From Amyelois transitella (Eukaryota > Arthropoda > Insecta > Lepidoptera > Pyralidae), in contig NC_083505.1 of the NCBI RefSeq assembly GCF_032362555.1, positions 6,129,501 through 6,193,500 on the forward strand: DNA of 64,000 nt, written 5' to 3'. This document shows, piece by piece, positions 32,201 to 41,397 of this stretch. How positions within the stretch are numbered: position 1 is the first letter of the stretch; each line of letters opens with the position of its first letter. Both the position numbers and the translations under genes were made by a program. The notes under the pieces are model-generated. The model was not told the origin of the DNA, made no database searches, and saw only the letters and a list, made by a program, of their open reading frames with translations.

Positions 32201-34802
32201 ACTAGATGGACACCTATTTCGTATGTGACAAGCAGTCACAACTGCGTCTGCCCAAAAACCGGTCGACAGCTTTGATGACAGTAAAATACATCTTGCCATC
32301 TCGATAAGCGTACTATTCATCCGGCTACACCGTTTGTTGAGGAGTATGAGAAATAGAAAAACTCCGACTTATCCTTTCCTTTTTCAAGAACTGTCAAATT
32401 CTTTATTGTAATACTCGTGAAGAGATTGACTGTTTTTAAATATCTTATTTTCTTACCAGATATATTTTCTATTATATTGTTTATATATTTTAAAAACAGT
32501 AAAAACCATGCTCATTTTACTTAGCAAATATACTTCACACCATTGTGTAGAATCGTAAATAAACATAAAATAAGCAGTATTCTTCATAGGTCCTACAACA
32601 TCACAGTACCTAACCAATTTTCAAAACTTCATTACAAGGTCCATTTGGCGGAGAAAAGGGTCAACAACAAATTTAACGGCGAATACATGTCTCGCAATCA
32701 CGTAACTTCTTACGACGACGCTAGTTAAATAAATTTTTACGCCTAAGTCACAATGATTTAGAAGTTTGATTAAATCATTAGCATTGAGATTGAGAGACAA
32801 ATTGTTGCAGAAAACAAGTCCGGGTCGGGCAGCCTGGGCCGGTCGGGGTCGGTGCGGCAGTGGCCGGCGGCGGGCAGCGCGTGCGGCGCGGGCGCGGCGA
32901 TGGCGGCGTGCTGGCGCGCGCAGCCCGCTCTCGCGCACGCGCTCGCGCACCACGCGCGCGCGCGCGGCGACGCGCACCACGTGCTCGACGCGCACGTCGG
33001 ACGCTGTCACGCGCAACAGGCGCTGCAGGCTGGTTAGTTGTCTCGATATATTTTTACTATCGCATTGGAAACTTTAGCGGCATTGCAATGGGTAAACAAT
33101 TTCAAATTCGCGGTAGGACGCGGGCCCTCATTGAAAATTTGTTAGATTGTCATCTATCATAATATTATGGGAATATTTATAAATTTTATCGTAGATTGAA
33201 CATTAATTAGTAGGGTAGTTAATCCTATAGGTATCTTATATATATAATTCTCGTGTCACAATCGAAACGGCTTGACCGATTCTCATGAAATTTTGTGATC
33301 ATATTCAGTAAGTCTGACAATCGGCCAAAATCTATTTTTCATACCCCTTAGTGATACCGGGTTGTCCACCCTAAATTTTTTTTTTTTAACTAGATATTAC
33401 TTAAAAATTAATTATATGGCAAAACAATGTTTGCCAGGACAACAAGTAGGTATACGTATATTGATTCTGGTTCATACATATTTGTTTTGATAGTACGAAA
33501 AATAAAGACATTTCTAATAAAATAATGTGCCTTACCAAAACATTTGTACCTTTTACGTCACTGTTTTGGGAAAATATAAATTTACTATTGATTTTTAGGC
33601 AAATGGGAAGAAGCAGATCAAAGTATAAAAAGGTTGGCGTCATTGGACCGATGGGAAAGTCAACTTTTGAAAGCTGAGATGTTCTTTTTGAAAGGGGATT
33701 CGACAGAGTCGTTACGGTCACTTCACGACGTGCTAGACTACTGCAAAACAGAAGATGACAGTTTGCACTACATATCTCTACGATTGAAAGCTATGATATT
33801 GATGTCGCAAGTTCAACATACTTTCAGCAGCATACAATCAACGAACATCATGATTCTCAATGAAGCACTCTCATTGGCAAAGAAATATCATTTGCACTAT
33901 TTAGCTGCTACAGCAGAAATGCATATTGCAAATGTGCAATTGCATAGTGGTTGTGCTAAGAATGCTTTAGTTCTCGTAAGAAAAGTTTTGCCAACAATAA
34001 TGGCGCATGGCAGTGCGTACGATATCGCGAGATGTAAGTATTATATTAGGTATGTTTAAATGTTGTCAGATCAATTTGCCAAAACAGATGTGTGTTAAAA
34101 TAGTATTTATTATGATTTTAAAATTTGTAAAATCATTGGGGTTGCCCTCAATCGAGGAAACGCGCATAAAAAAGATGTTATAATCTCGCTGATTCGGTAA
34201 ATTGTTTGCAGCCCTGCTGTTGTACACGAAATGTCGCATTGCGTCGGCGCCAGTCGCCGGGGAATCCCGTGTTCAAGTCCTGCAGTCATGTTGTGAAGCG
34301 TTGGACTTTGTCAAGAAGAATTTCGCGAAAGTTGGTGCCAATGCTAGGTTATTGCAGACGTGGTACTTACAGGTGAGTGACTTTGCTCGACTATAACTGT
34401 AGTAAGTGGGTGTATGTTATTTTTGATTTATTTATTTACTTTGATAATGTACTTCTTTGTCGAAATCAATCTATCCAATCCAAACGAATATTATAAACAG
34501 GAATGTTAGTTTGTCTATCAGCACTTCTTAATAGTTCACCACTAAACCGAATTTGACGAAACTTAACTACTTACTTTTTTGCAATTTCCTACCTACAGGA
34601 ACGGAAGAACTGAAATAGTATAACGCAGGCGGAGCTGCGGCCGAAAGCTTTTTTCTTATAATTGTTATAAAAATTGTTCCAGGCACAATTATTTCACGAC
34701 ATGGGAAACCATGCTGCTAGAAACCAATGCGCATGGATGTACAGACAGTTGGAAACGCAGAATCCAGTACTGCCATCAAATATGCTGCTAATTATGTTCT
34801 AA
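17229..34802 (+). CDS. ida: Anaphase-promoting complex subunit 5
   Basis: Thirteen exons: 17229-17358, 17596-17672, 17754-17970, 19079-19212, 19931-20043, 20412-20568, 20967-21172, 22263-22500, 30667-30817, 32811-33032, 33599-34033, 34212-34372, 34683-34802. They total 2361 nt (786 residues; human ANAPC5 is 755). APC5 is a TPR scaffold subunit of the APC/C ubiquitin ligase that drives mitotic exit; the fly gene is ida. Matching blocks are ENITPHKIAVVAFIREYGLL, LDKLSFNQVVSLYKSF, RKQAELFIAQQANLLQINEK, IRYAALNRAAMHTQFGH, TAALWSLYGKTEMA and ALSLAKKYHLHYLAATAEMH. Exons 8 and 10 are extremely G+C-rich and alanine/arginine-rich, unlike the rest. A 7.3-kb BEL/Pao element lies antisense in intron 8. 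Exon 6 has a TAGCAG double acceptor. AATAAA stands at 34823-34828. Confidence 0.93.
18195..18310 (+). repeat. Headless SINE fragment
   Basis: This holds the body of the SINE at 11279-11515 in the other orientation ('gtatctcgtaaca', 'cttacttcaaggctaactca', 'tgtgtaatttttcccatata') but lacks the tRNA-like head. It lies in Anapc5 intron 3. Confidence 0.6.
18600..18930 (+). pseudogene. C-terminal remnant of a non-LTR retrotransposon ORF
   Basis: The reading from about 18700 includes KRGKKIIGHLIQHKEFFKTI and EGKFYGKREKGIFTKSK, the pattern (GHLIRH..F..TI.EGK..GKR..GRPRK) found after reverse transcriptase in insect non-LTR elements. Frame breaks occur upstream near 18715. It lies in Anapc5 intron 3, sense to the gene. 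Confidence 0.5.
19277..19870. mobile_element. Inverted-repeat element with 37-bp ends
   Basis: GGTCGCGCGGTGGTTTAAGA at 19277 is repeated inverted at the right end (finishing 19870). About 37 bp pair with three mismatches, through AACGCTCGGCAAAA. Inside are a run of 19 G (19371-19389) and two 45-bp tandem units (near 19540-19630) containing ATTTATAATATAAGTAGGGA. No clean target duplication was found. The element sits in Anapc5 intron 4 and has no transposase. Confidence 0.7.
21234..21464 (+). mobile_element. Helitron-like non-autonomous element, family H1
   Basis: It starts ATCTATACTTATATTATAAA and ends GCGGGCACAGCTAG, the same ends as the copy at 16581-16860, with matching internal blocks and some deletions. 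It lies in Anapc5 intron 7. Confidence 0.7.
22059..22108. other. Perfect 20-bp-stem palindrome
   Basis: TTTAAAGGATATTATAGGTA at 22059-22078 pairs without mismatch with 22089-22108 around a 10-nt loop. It is in Anapc5 intron 7, about 150 bp before exon 8. It may be a MITE remnant; no repeat partner was seen in the window. Confidence 0.65.
22588..22755 (-). repeat. 3' LTR of the BEL/Pao element
   Basis: This 168-bp block is identical by eye to 29686-29853. It ends TG...CA-like (TGTTCACAAC to ATGCTAACA on the plus strand). Confidence 0.95.
22900..24539 (-). pseudogene. BEL/Pao integrase region, frameshifted
   Basis: This is the downstream half of pol. The upstream frame (about 24013-24539) holds the segment before integrase. 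The next (23013-24026) holds the HHCC-like zinc region (LHGGPQLTHYTVRQNYWI, CITCFKY) and the integrase core with GVDYAGP, DLWSDCATNFVG and GSPHFGGLWEAGVK, the D-D-E pattern. The two frames are out of register because of a direct 7-bp duplication near 24014-24030. A second small indel near 23045-23060 moves the C-terminal segment, which continues in another frame to about 22905. Not functional as it stands. Confidence 0.85.
24540..25772. mobile_element. Nested 1.23-kb inverted-repeat element inside BEL pol
   Basis: CCCAAGTAACAATTAGGCG at 24540-24558 is repeated inverted at 25754-25772: a 19-bp perfect terminal inverted repeat. AT flanks both sides, fitting a 2-bp duplication. Removing it restores continuity between the RNase H and integrase parts, so it is an insertion. 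Its interior has recurring short motifs (agcgcta, aagcggta, agcgata) and no transposase-like frame; the longest readings (97 and 78 codons) match nothing. A non-autonomous DNA transposon is likely; a 2-bp duplication with CCC ends might fit the CACTA group, but this is a guess. Confidence 0.75.
25764..29291 (-). CDS. BEL/Pao Gag-Pol polyprotein, Gag to RNase H
   Basis: One open frame of 1175 codons starts at ATG 29291. Gag covers about 1-400, with LPTFSGNYGDWINFKDLF and CCHC knuckles near 325-390 (CTYCKNNHYICHC, CFNCLVKGHSIRNC). The aspartic protease has ALVDQGSQATFI near 435. Reverse transcriptase covers about 670-900, with LRVVFDGSAK, LIADIKQMYRQI and the YMDD box. RNase H has HGFSDASCLAYAAVVY, LPRLELCGA and FAWTDSTIVLSWL. 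The frame ends early because the nested inverted-repeat element supplies a TAA just after the LWWH motif. Retrotransposition would need integrase from another copy. Confidence 0.92.
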   Translation of the reverse strand: MATILSDIYEDILKLYTNYKKTSVSRHTLSYLETRKELLEQYWMSYSNEHHSILKNADISAEGRKSAKELFSNTQEIYLDFKTALKEEIMLKSSSPTQAPTSSVISKPKLPPINLPTFSGNYGDWINFKDLFSSLIDQDKGLSDIQKHHYLRSSLKGEAEQLLRHFDVTAANYSKAWETLVNRYSNKRIIVNNVLSRLLNQKKLTYECPKGLKDLLDTTNECINSLNNLEIETRNWDPIVVHIVVSKLDLETHKAWEQSLGASTDLPTLSELNKYLEGRFRAIEMVQVTQKRDRKDIASSQIQRTKAVKTFYTETETECTYCKNNHYICHCTDFTTLTVEQRRDFAKNNNLCFNCLVKGHSIRNCRQSTTCRTCNYKHHTLLHNENLITKTAIADSPDSDKESCSSEPVQITSMKVFSPEKQVLLATAQVGIKNRNETLIHLRALVDQGSQATFITESAVQLLNLKKTLLETNITGISNHAVKSRYVVNFDIYSPLDSKWVTKISAHVLTKLTPLIPTRELDISQWSEFNTIPLSDTHMNKPGPIDLLLGADIYSEILLEGLKKSGSLIAQNSKLGWLVSGTAHSQASPSTHPIVVSSALVQIEHLLRKFWETEEYLPHEKPLTLDEIKCEEHYVKTHTRTNEGRYIVSLPFRESYETRLGDSRKIAHQRLLQMEKRFIRKPEFQKKYTDFIDEYQNLDHMEDVSSQEKITHKPYYLPHHAVVNESSLTTKLRVVFDGSAKPEHGTALNDELLIGPALQQDLRDLIIRWRTHKICLIADIKQMYRQILISKNDVDYQRILWRRSPLEEVTEKRLLTVTYGTSCAPFLAIRTLKQLALDEKSVYPDCFDIINNDFYMDDLLTGANDEETAVYLQSRITEVLAKGQFLMHKWASNSSMVLAQIPDKDKVANECIDITIENTIKALGIKWNSRLDVFELHINVTDTVKPFTKTTVLSDIARIFDPLGFLSPIIIIAKIFLQKLWLSGVSWTDELPSELASEWASYRNQLLHMETLRINRWFFTQFNDIEKMEIHGFSDASCLAYAAVVYVRVITSNKTYVSLVLAKTKVAPVKQVSLPRLELCGAVLLSKLLKDVKTSLKIANDSVFAWTDSTIVLSWLRKSPNYWKTYVANRTTEILNILSTDQWHHIKSKDNPADCATRGLNPESLKLCDLWWHPK
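29470..29648 (-). repeat. Degenerate 53-59-bp tandem repeats in the BEL leader
   Basis: Three units follow each other, each with an AAATTTTTACAAGTCT-like start, a variable middle, then TTTTCTAAGTC and a final AACAC. They lie between the primer-binding site and the Gag start, in the untranslated leader. Confidence 0.6.
29686..29853 (-). repeat. 5' LTR of the BEL/Pao element
   Basis: This is the 168-bp partner of 22588-22755. It would hold the element promoter and polyadenylation signal. The primer-binding site follows within five bases on the minus strand. Confidence 0.95.
29859..30666. other. Anapc5 intron 8, right part
   Basis: AT-rich sequence with unassigned repeats. A segment at 30290-30480 around 'tctgatctccgcaacctt' and 'atcatggttacgcatgcagt' looks like a retroelement piece. 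No gene was recognised. Confidence 0.35.
31008..31240 (-). repeat. tRNA-derived SINE, copy 2
   Basis: Nearly identical to 11279-11515. The minus strand has an A box (GCGCAGCGGTAGTACGCTTG) and B box (GGGTTCGAATCCC), then the same body and AT tail. It lies in Anapc5 intron 9. Confidence 0.85.
31472..31830 (+). pseudogene. mariner transposase remnant with internal deletion
   Basis: The reading starts MENLKYRIIYEYEFHCGTSA and continues RDIDVYSGSVAKENTVR, the helix-turn-helix start of a mariner transposase. It then jumps to NCDEKWILYDNRKRSSQWLD, which carries the first catalytic Asp. The linking region is missing and stops interrupt both parts. It lies in Anapc5 intron 9. Confidence 0.8.
31900..32345 (-). 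pseudogene. Copia-type integrase remnant
   Basis: The minus strand reads RMNSTLIEMARCILLSSKL, then FWADAVVTACHIRNRCPSSA, the C-terminal integrase region of Ty1/copia elements. A further decayed stretch contains IFIGYPKNQNGY. Several frame breaks and stops are present. It lies beside the mariner remnant in Anapc5 intron 9. Confidence 0.75.
33230..33440 (-). repeat. Helitron-like fragment, family H2
   Basis: This is the reverse of 4863-4990 and 53130-53250: 'taccccttagtgata', 'gttgtccaccct', 'actagatattacttaaaaat' and a decayed 'tttgccaggaca' end. It lies in Anapc5 intron 10. Confidence 0.55.
34490..34655 (+). repeat. Helitron-like fragment
   Basis: The piece runs from 'atattataaacaggaatgt' to 'aacgcaggcggagctgcggc', in the style of element ends that finish gcgg...aaagctag. 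The final CTAG is lost. It lies in Anapc5 intron 12. Confidence 0.35.
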
Positions 34803-34922
34803 AATGTTTATCAGGTTTAGTCAATAAATACTGAAGTTCATATGTTATTTATTTTGAAACCAGTCACTTAAACGACCCCACGTCTCGTCTACATAATATA
34901 TGCTAAAAATAATACATTACAT
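34803..34922. terminator. Convergent poly(A) zone of Anapc5 and INTS2
   Basis: AATAAA on the plus strand (34823-34828) serves Anapc5. TTTATT at 34848-34853 is AATAAA on the minus strand and suits INTS2. The minus-strand signal lies beyond the plus-strand one, so the two transcripts' 3' ends should be adjacent or overlap. Confidence 0.6.
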
Positions 34923-37900
34923 TTAGAATAGTTTGTCATTCAAAAGAGCTTTGTGTACAATTTCAGACATTGTAACTTTAATATCCCTGCACAGAACTTC
35001 AGCCACTAATACCTTCGTCTCTGGTTGTGTTTCTGATACAACATATGCTCCATCGCCCATAATGTGCGAGTCATTCCAGCAGTGGCCGAGCGATGCTTGG
35101 GATTCACAAATTCTTCTAAGTTGCAACAGTAAAGAAGTAATGTCCTCCAATAATGACGGGAATGCTGTGCAGATTCTTACTAAAGATTTTAATGCTGGTT
35201 GAAACAGTTCAAGGCGCAAGTCACTCGGTAATACGGATAATAGCGTAGATAGAGTGTTAACACATAATCTTGCGATCGACATCGCTTTCGGCAATGCATA
35301 CTGTATCGATAAATGGGAAACTAAATCGACTGCAAATATCTGCTTTTCAAGTGAAGCTTGGCTCAACAGCTCTGGTATAAAGTCCAAGCATATGTGCATC
35401 GATGGAATACCTTGAACAGTCACTGGTAATAGTTCACGAGGATATCCTTGAAAATGTACGAGTTTCGCTAAAGATGGTTCTGAAATAAATATCTGATGCA
35501 GAAAAGAACAAATTATACTTCTGACTTCCCTTAGAGACCACATTAATTCCGGTTTCGACTCATCTTCCGAAGTTTCTAGACATGCCTCTAATAAAATTTG
35601 TAGAGCAGCACTTTCTTGAGCTGCAACTAATGCGTTCTTTAGCTCTTCGCGTTCTGAATCTGATGTTAACTGGCCACTTTTCTCAAGAAGAGGTTTATCT
35701 AATAAATGCCTGCTTAGTTGACTTCTCGATGCTGCTAAACTGGCTTCTAGAATTCTCAGTACTATTTTTAAAATGGGACCGCATCTAAAGACTCTTATAT
35801 CACATCTCAATACTTGTAATGGATCAACTAGGACGTTTTCTTGTGTAATAGTGACATTTCTTCCATTTCCATTTATATCTAATAGAGCATTAATAGACAT
35901 TATCCATAGACAACGAGGGAGAACTGTATTGAGTCTCAACCAAACTTCACGATATAATTCTTGAATATGTCTAGGAACTTGGTCAGCTAGTACACTTTTG
36001 AAATACTTTACAAATATTTCCGCGAAAGGCCAAATATCAGTCGGATTTTTATTGAGCATGGCTTTAAGAACTTTTCCGGTTTTGTATGGGTTTTCTTCAA
36101 TACTTTGAAATGCTTCATGAATAGCTGATTCCGATAAGGCAACGTCATTCTGATGCCGACACGAATCTCCAAAGACCTGATCATCCATCCAGTCATCTAC
36201 GAGAGAAAGCTGAGGAAAATGAGTAGCTAATAAACGAAGCAGCGGACTGAAAAGACCTCCATAGCCCATTTGATCTTTTTGTGCTTGGTGAAGCAAATAT
36301 TTTATTGGCAGTTCAGATAAAAAGGCTGCAGAATAGCTTTTCACTTTCCTGCCGTTTGCAATAAGAGAAGCAGTATTTGACAATCTCACATCTTCATAAA
36401 GTAGGAGATAATATATAAGCAACAACTGAGACGCCAATGTTGGCTTCTCTAAATTAATGTCAATAGGGGATTCACCATTATCTATCTCCATTGGAGTAAA
36501 TGATTTATTCTGTACATCAAAGTTTGCACCGAAAATAGAATTTCTGAAAACTTTTCTGATTTCCTCTTCCGTTATTGGTTTATTGACATATTCATTAGTT
36601 CCTTTATTATTAATAACCAGGATCGAGTTCACATAGACTTCAACAAGGGCGGGCATAACCGGGTGTAAGGGAGCGGTGCAGTTGCAGATTTGTTTGTATA
36701 TCCAGTTTTTGATAGGGACTTTGTGTTTGGAAAAGGCTCTTGACTTCAGTAACTGATGAATGCAATGTACAGGTAAATATCCTGGAATGTTGTTGCTCAG
36801 ATTTACTGTGACCGGCACCTTGACCGCATGTGCAGTTACAACCTGAAATATTAATATATATCAAATCTTTTGCAAACAATATCATGAAAAAGGCACAAGG
36901 TTTTAGTTGTCTATTTGAATGTCATTTTTATATTAAAACTTACTTGTTCTGTGAATATTTCTTGGGTAAATGCTTGTTTGACACGTGCCAGCCCATTAGG
37001 GCGCACTGGCACTCGCATGCCCAGAGTGGCGCAGACAAGTTCACCTACAGCAGCAAGTTGGCCGGAATGAAAGTGGATTGCTATAAGAAGCAACATTTCG
37101 CCGAACGATGCGGTTACGCCCGAATTACTAGAATATATTAACATTAATAAATATTGATAATATGAATAAAATAATTTAAAAAATAATGCAACTTACTTAA
37201 TGTTTTACATAGCAGATATTGGAAGCTCATATGGAATCAAAAAATAGAAAATTTAAAGCAGAGGCTCCAATCTTATAAGTTTGTAGTTTTCTTAATTTGC
37301 ATCGGGAGTACAAGCGGAAACCCTAATAATAATATCTAAAAAGCCATTTCACAGAAATCGTCCGCTGGAGTTCATGTAAAACGGCGCATTATTGTTTACT
37401 AGTTACTACTGCCCGCAACTCCGTTTGCGTGTTATTGGAAATACGCAGGTTAGTTTATGAATTTACTCAAATTTCCTTACATATTACAGCCTTCTACATC
37501 ACATTACATAACACACAACATACAGACAGATTTTTTTTCAAATTTATGCTCGGTTACAATTTTTTTTATCGTTATTAGTTCTTTTTTAAATATGCCCAAT
37601 GTACAGACATTTTTTTCTGTTTTATTATATAAATTTTATTGATGTGTGCGTTGCTAGTCACACGTACACAACTCTAACAGTAAAGCAAGCATCAAGAGAT
37701 CAAAAGATCTACAATGAAATGGTTGTAGGAGATGGGGCACTAAATATTAATAAAATGCATTTTACTAAAATACTCTAAATATGGCTTTTTTCAATATTTA
37801 AATATTTTTTGAGAGCTATAAAGTAGTCAAAATCGAGTCCAAAAAAAGTCGAAATCGTAGAACAGCGTGCGAAAATGTGAAATGCCTCTTAAAATGAAAC

Positions 37901-40900
37901 CTGAGAAATAATTTACCTTTCAAAGTATGCTTCTTCCTTGACCAACCATTGAACCCACTCGATGGCTTTCTTTTCGTGTTCTGGGGCAGCTGTAAAAACA
38001 ATTTATTCAATAAATTAATTCCGTTCACGAAATATAAATAATCGGTCAACTAATTTCACCCATAATCATGTAGGGGGGAGGAAAAATCGCTTTAGGTACA
38101 AATTCGGAGTAAAAGATTTCCCATGATGCGAGTATAAACATACACAGACAGAAATTATAAAAATGTCATTTTGGCTTCTGCTGGTCTTATATAGATTCCT
38201 TATATTGACTTTTTGCCAGTATCTTTCAAGTACAGATATTGGTCAGGTACTATTTTATTATATTTATAGAAATAGATTCTAATAGTATAACACTTACCCA
38301 TAAGTGAGGGACATGCTAGTATCATACACAGGCTCAAAGAAACAAATCTAACTCCAGCTGGAGTTGGGGGAGGTTTCTGCGTCACCAGTCTGAGCAGGCC
38401 GGCCACTTCGTCATCTTGAAACTTAATTCCGGCTATGCCTCGGAGAGCGCAATATAATCTCAACAAAGCAGATGCATTGACCCCAGCTGTGGCATCTTTG
38501 AGTCTATTCAGTAATTCTTGTCGTAGTTTTGTCAAGGCTGCATGACCATCACCTTTCCCTCTTTTGTGGGAATTTCGTAAAAATGTTGCAAACCAAGCTC
38601 TAGTAGTTTGATCGGATCCTAAGAGTAATCCAGACATAAATGCCACCTAAAAATGATTTTCAATGTAGTAATTTATCTTAATACACAATACAAATATTAC
38701 ATCAAATACTAAGGTGCCGTGTGGTACCAATAAAAAAATAATAGTACCGCTACTTTTCTTTTCCATGGATGTCGTAAAAGGCGACTAAAGGATAGGCTTA
38801 TAAACTTGGGATTCTTCTTTAGGCAATGAGGTAGCAACCTGTCACTATTTGAATCACAATTCACCAAGCAAAAAGCTGAATGTGGCCTATTACCTGTCTG
38901 TGGCTGGCTCTGTCTACCCCGCAAGGAATATAGATGTGATTATATGTATGTATGTATTAAGATGTCAGGGAAGGCTAAGGGGCTGAACATGAATTGCATC
39001 TGGCTAGGGCATGTGTCTATTCCATGTTCTATATAATTGTGAACAGAAAATGTAAAAATTTGGTTTTATAAAATTTGAATATTTACCAAATCATCTTGAT
39101 GGTGTGTCAAAGTGAGGTTGACAATCAAAGATGGCAGCCGTGCCGCTGATGCTGCTTTAGATCTTATAGAAGCAGCTATGTATGGGCATGCATTGCATAG
39201 AGCAGTAAGGGCCTTGGCTCTTATACCTCCTTCTTCCCCTCTCTCTGCATTAAAAACTAATGATTCTGCAACTGTAAAAAAGGACATATATTTTTGTTAA
39301 TTGAAAACTGAATTGAATACTTATTATATCTCTTTTGTTTGTATTATGGACACTTATAACCTAAGTTGGGGCCACTTTTCTTGTCCTAATTTTTTTTGGC
39401 AGAACAGCTTTTCATAATTGGTCTAAAGCATACTAATAAAATTTGGCATAAAGGTAAATGTGGCATATTAACTTTTAGGCTAGGTTACTTATGCTTAAAT
39501 AGTTATGCATAAACCATTATGCAAAATAATTTTATGCCTAAAGATCATTATTACATAATATGGTAAGGTACATTAGATTATGGCTTAATTTTGTAACCAT
39601 AATCTAATGTAGCTTACCATATTTTTGCGCCAATAGATCCAAGACCATCCAGACCAAATTTTATATTTAAAATCAGCAGTTACCATTATTTATGCATACA
39701 TTTCTGCAATAAGAATAGCATACTTTTATTTATTATAATGATAGTTATGCACAATATGACTTCACGTAATGGTTTACATATAACTATTTGAAGCATAATG
39801 TATCCAAGCATAATCATGTTTAGGCATAACATTATACAGCATAAATATATTTTAACATAACCTATCCTAGTTTTAATTGGTACAGTTTGAAGCTCCATTC
39901 GCTCCATTTTGTGTTGTCATAAAATACCCCTAGTAAAGAGTTTTTAAACCTTAATTTTTATTATGGCGGGGCTACCGTCATTAAACCTTGTTTATAAAAT
40001 CTATTCTAACCTACATTGTAGAAGATGAAGCTTTATTCGCTCCACTTTGCGGAGGTCAAAAGTAACCTAACAAACTTACTGTCACAATTTGATTTTTCAT
40101 TCTTCAGTTTTTTTTTTATTTCCCCCTTTTGTTTAGTAACTATGAAATCAGGAGTTATTATTAGTTCTTTAGATTTTAAATACCAACAAAAAAAGAAGAA
40201 ATATACCGACAAACTCAATTGCATTGAAAAAATTATTAACAACAAACATGAATTCCCTTCTGAACTTGTCTATTTACAAGCTAAACATTTTTTATTAAAA
40301 TGATACTCTTAATTTTTAATAATTACAATAAATCAGGAAGAAATATTATGACTTTTGACCTTTATGCCTTAGAACTTTATATGTATAAATAAAAATTATG
40401 GTAAAATACATTAGCCTAACTATAATTATCCTTAAAATTATGTCAACAAAGGGGTCCTAAAATCAGCTTCAATCATATATTGAAATCAGATTAGACCATA
40501 TAATCCTGATGTTCCTATAAGACTCTTTCTCTCTTTGTTAAACTTACCCTCCTGTAGTGTATCTGGCATGTTAGCAACAACCCAGGATATAATTATTGGA
40601 CCTTTGTTGACATGAAGAAGTACTTCAACAACATCACAAATGTTAAGTAAATTTGGTAGCTCTGCTAAACTTATGCATATTACATCAGTAATCTCCTCCA
40701 AATATACTTCATTGTCAAACAATTCTGATGGTTTGATCATACATTCAACATTAGTATTCTTATTCTGATTGTACTCAAATATCTGTGCCTGCATCTGTAA
40801 AATTTCTGATAACACCAGGCGCACACGGCGAGCAGAGTCCGAATGTTCAAAATCATTGGCAATCCCATTTACAACCTTTTGTATTAAAAAGGACTCCACA

Positions 40901-41397
40901 CATTGAGATCCATTTTTTTGCCTGAAAGTAAGATAAAGTTTGTTGTTAGCTTTACAAAATAGAGTAGATATTTGAAAAAGTCATATCACAGGTTTTATGT
41001 TAATTTCGTTTAGCAAAAGTAGTTCCTTCAATGAACTTGTTCAAATTATTTAATAATTATGCAGTATGTGTTTGTATACAAACCTCATTTGTTGTTCCTT
41101 TTTTAAATCAACTTCTAAAGTATGAAATTCAATTGATAATAAAGAAACAATAAAGTTGACTAAATCTATTCCAGAGAGTAATGTTAAAATATCTTTCTTG
41201 GCTTCGGCACAATATCTGGTAATGTCCAATGGGGATATGAGTGCCATTCTTACCAAGCATGGTATTATTGGCCTTATTTCTTCATGATTAAATTTCATTA
41301 AGGCTTCAATATCAACATGTTGTATAGCTTGAAAAACCTGAGGTAAAACAGGCCTCATGAATAATATATCATCCATTTTATAGAGGTTAAATGACAA
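34923..41397 (-). CDS. IntS2: Integrator complex subunit 2
   Basis: Seven minus-strand exons: 41084-41397, 40548-40921, 39087-39271, 38298-38646, 37917-37989, 36944-37127, 34923-36842. They total 3399 nt (1132 residues; human INTS2 is about 1200). INTS2 is a core scaffold of the nuclear Integrator complex, which binds RNA polymerase II and cleaves snRNA and paused nascent transcripts. Matching blocks are EEIRPIIPCLVRMALISPLD, EHSDSARRVRLVLSEIL, ASALLRLYCALRGIAGIK, PAGVRFVSLSLCMILA, FGEMLLLIAIHFHSGQL, PVHCIHQLLKSRAFSKHK and AKLVHFQGYPRELLPVTVQG. The start at 41397 gives MSFNLYKMDD; Met 8 is an alternative that fits the family N-terminus about as well. No catalytic motif is expected. The gene converges with Anapc5. 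Confidence 0.94.
38711..38957 (+). repeat. Non-LTR retrotransposon tail, family T1
   Basis: Same block order as 6890-7215 but on the plus strand: 'ggtgccgtgtggtacc', 'ccatggatgtcgtaaaaggc', 'gatag.cttataaacttgggattctt', 'tagcaacctgtcacta', 'gtctaccccgcaagg', then 'atatgtatgtatgt' at the 3' end. It lies in INTS2 intron 3. Confidence 0.7.
39430..40460. repeat. AT-rich repeat region with hairpin, INTS2 intron 2
   Basis: The sequence is dense in 'ttatgcataa'-like motifs and has a 26-bp inverted repeat at 39558-39622. Two related pieces, 'gaagctccattcgctccatttt' near 39890 and 'gaagctttattcgctccacttt' near 40027, point to a decayed repeat. No transposase was recognised. Confidence 0.4.

Noticed and set aside
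32621-33162. Arg/Ala-rich ORFs on both strands
   Set aside because: Shadows of Anapc5 exon 10 caused by high G+C content.
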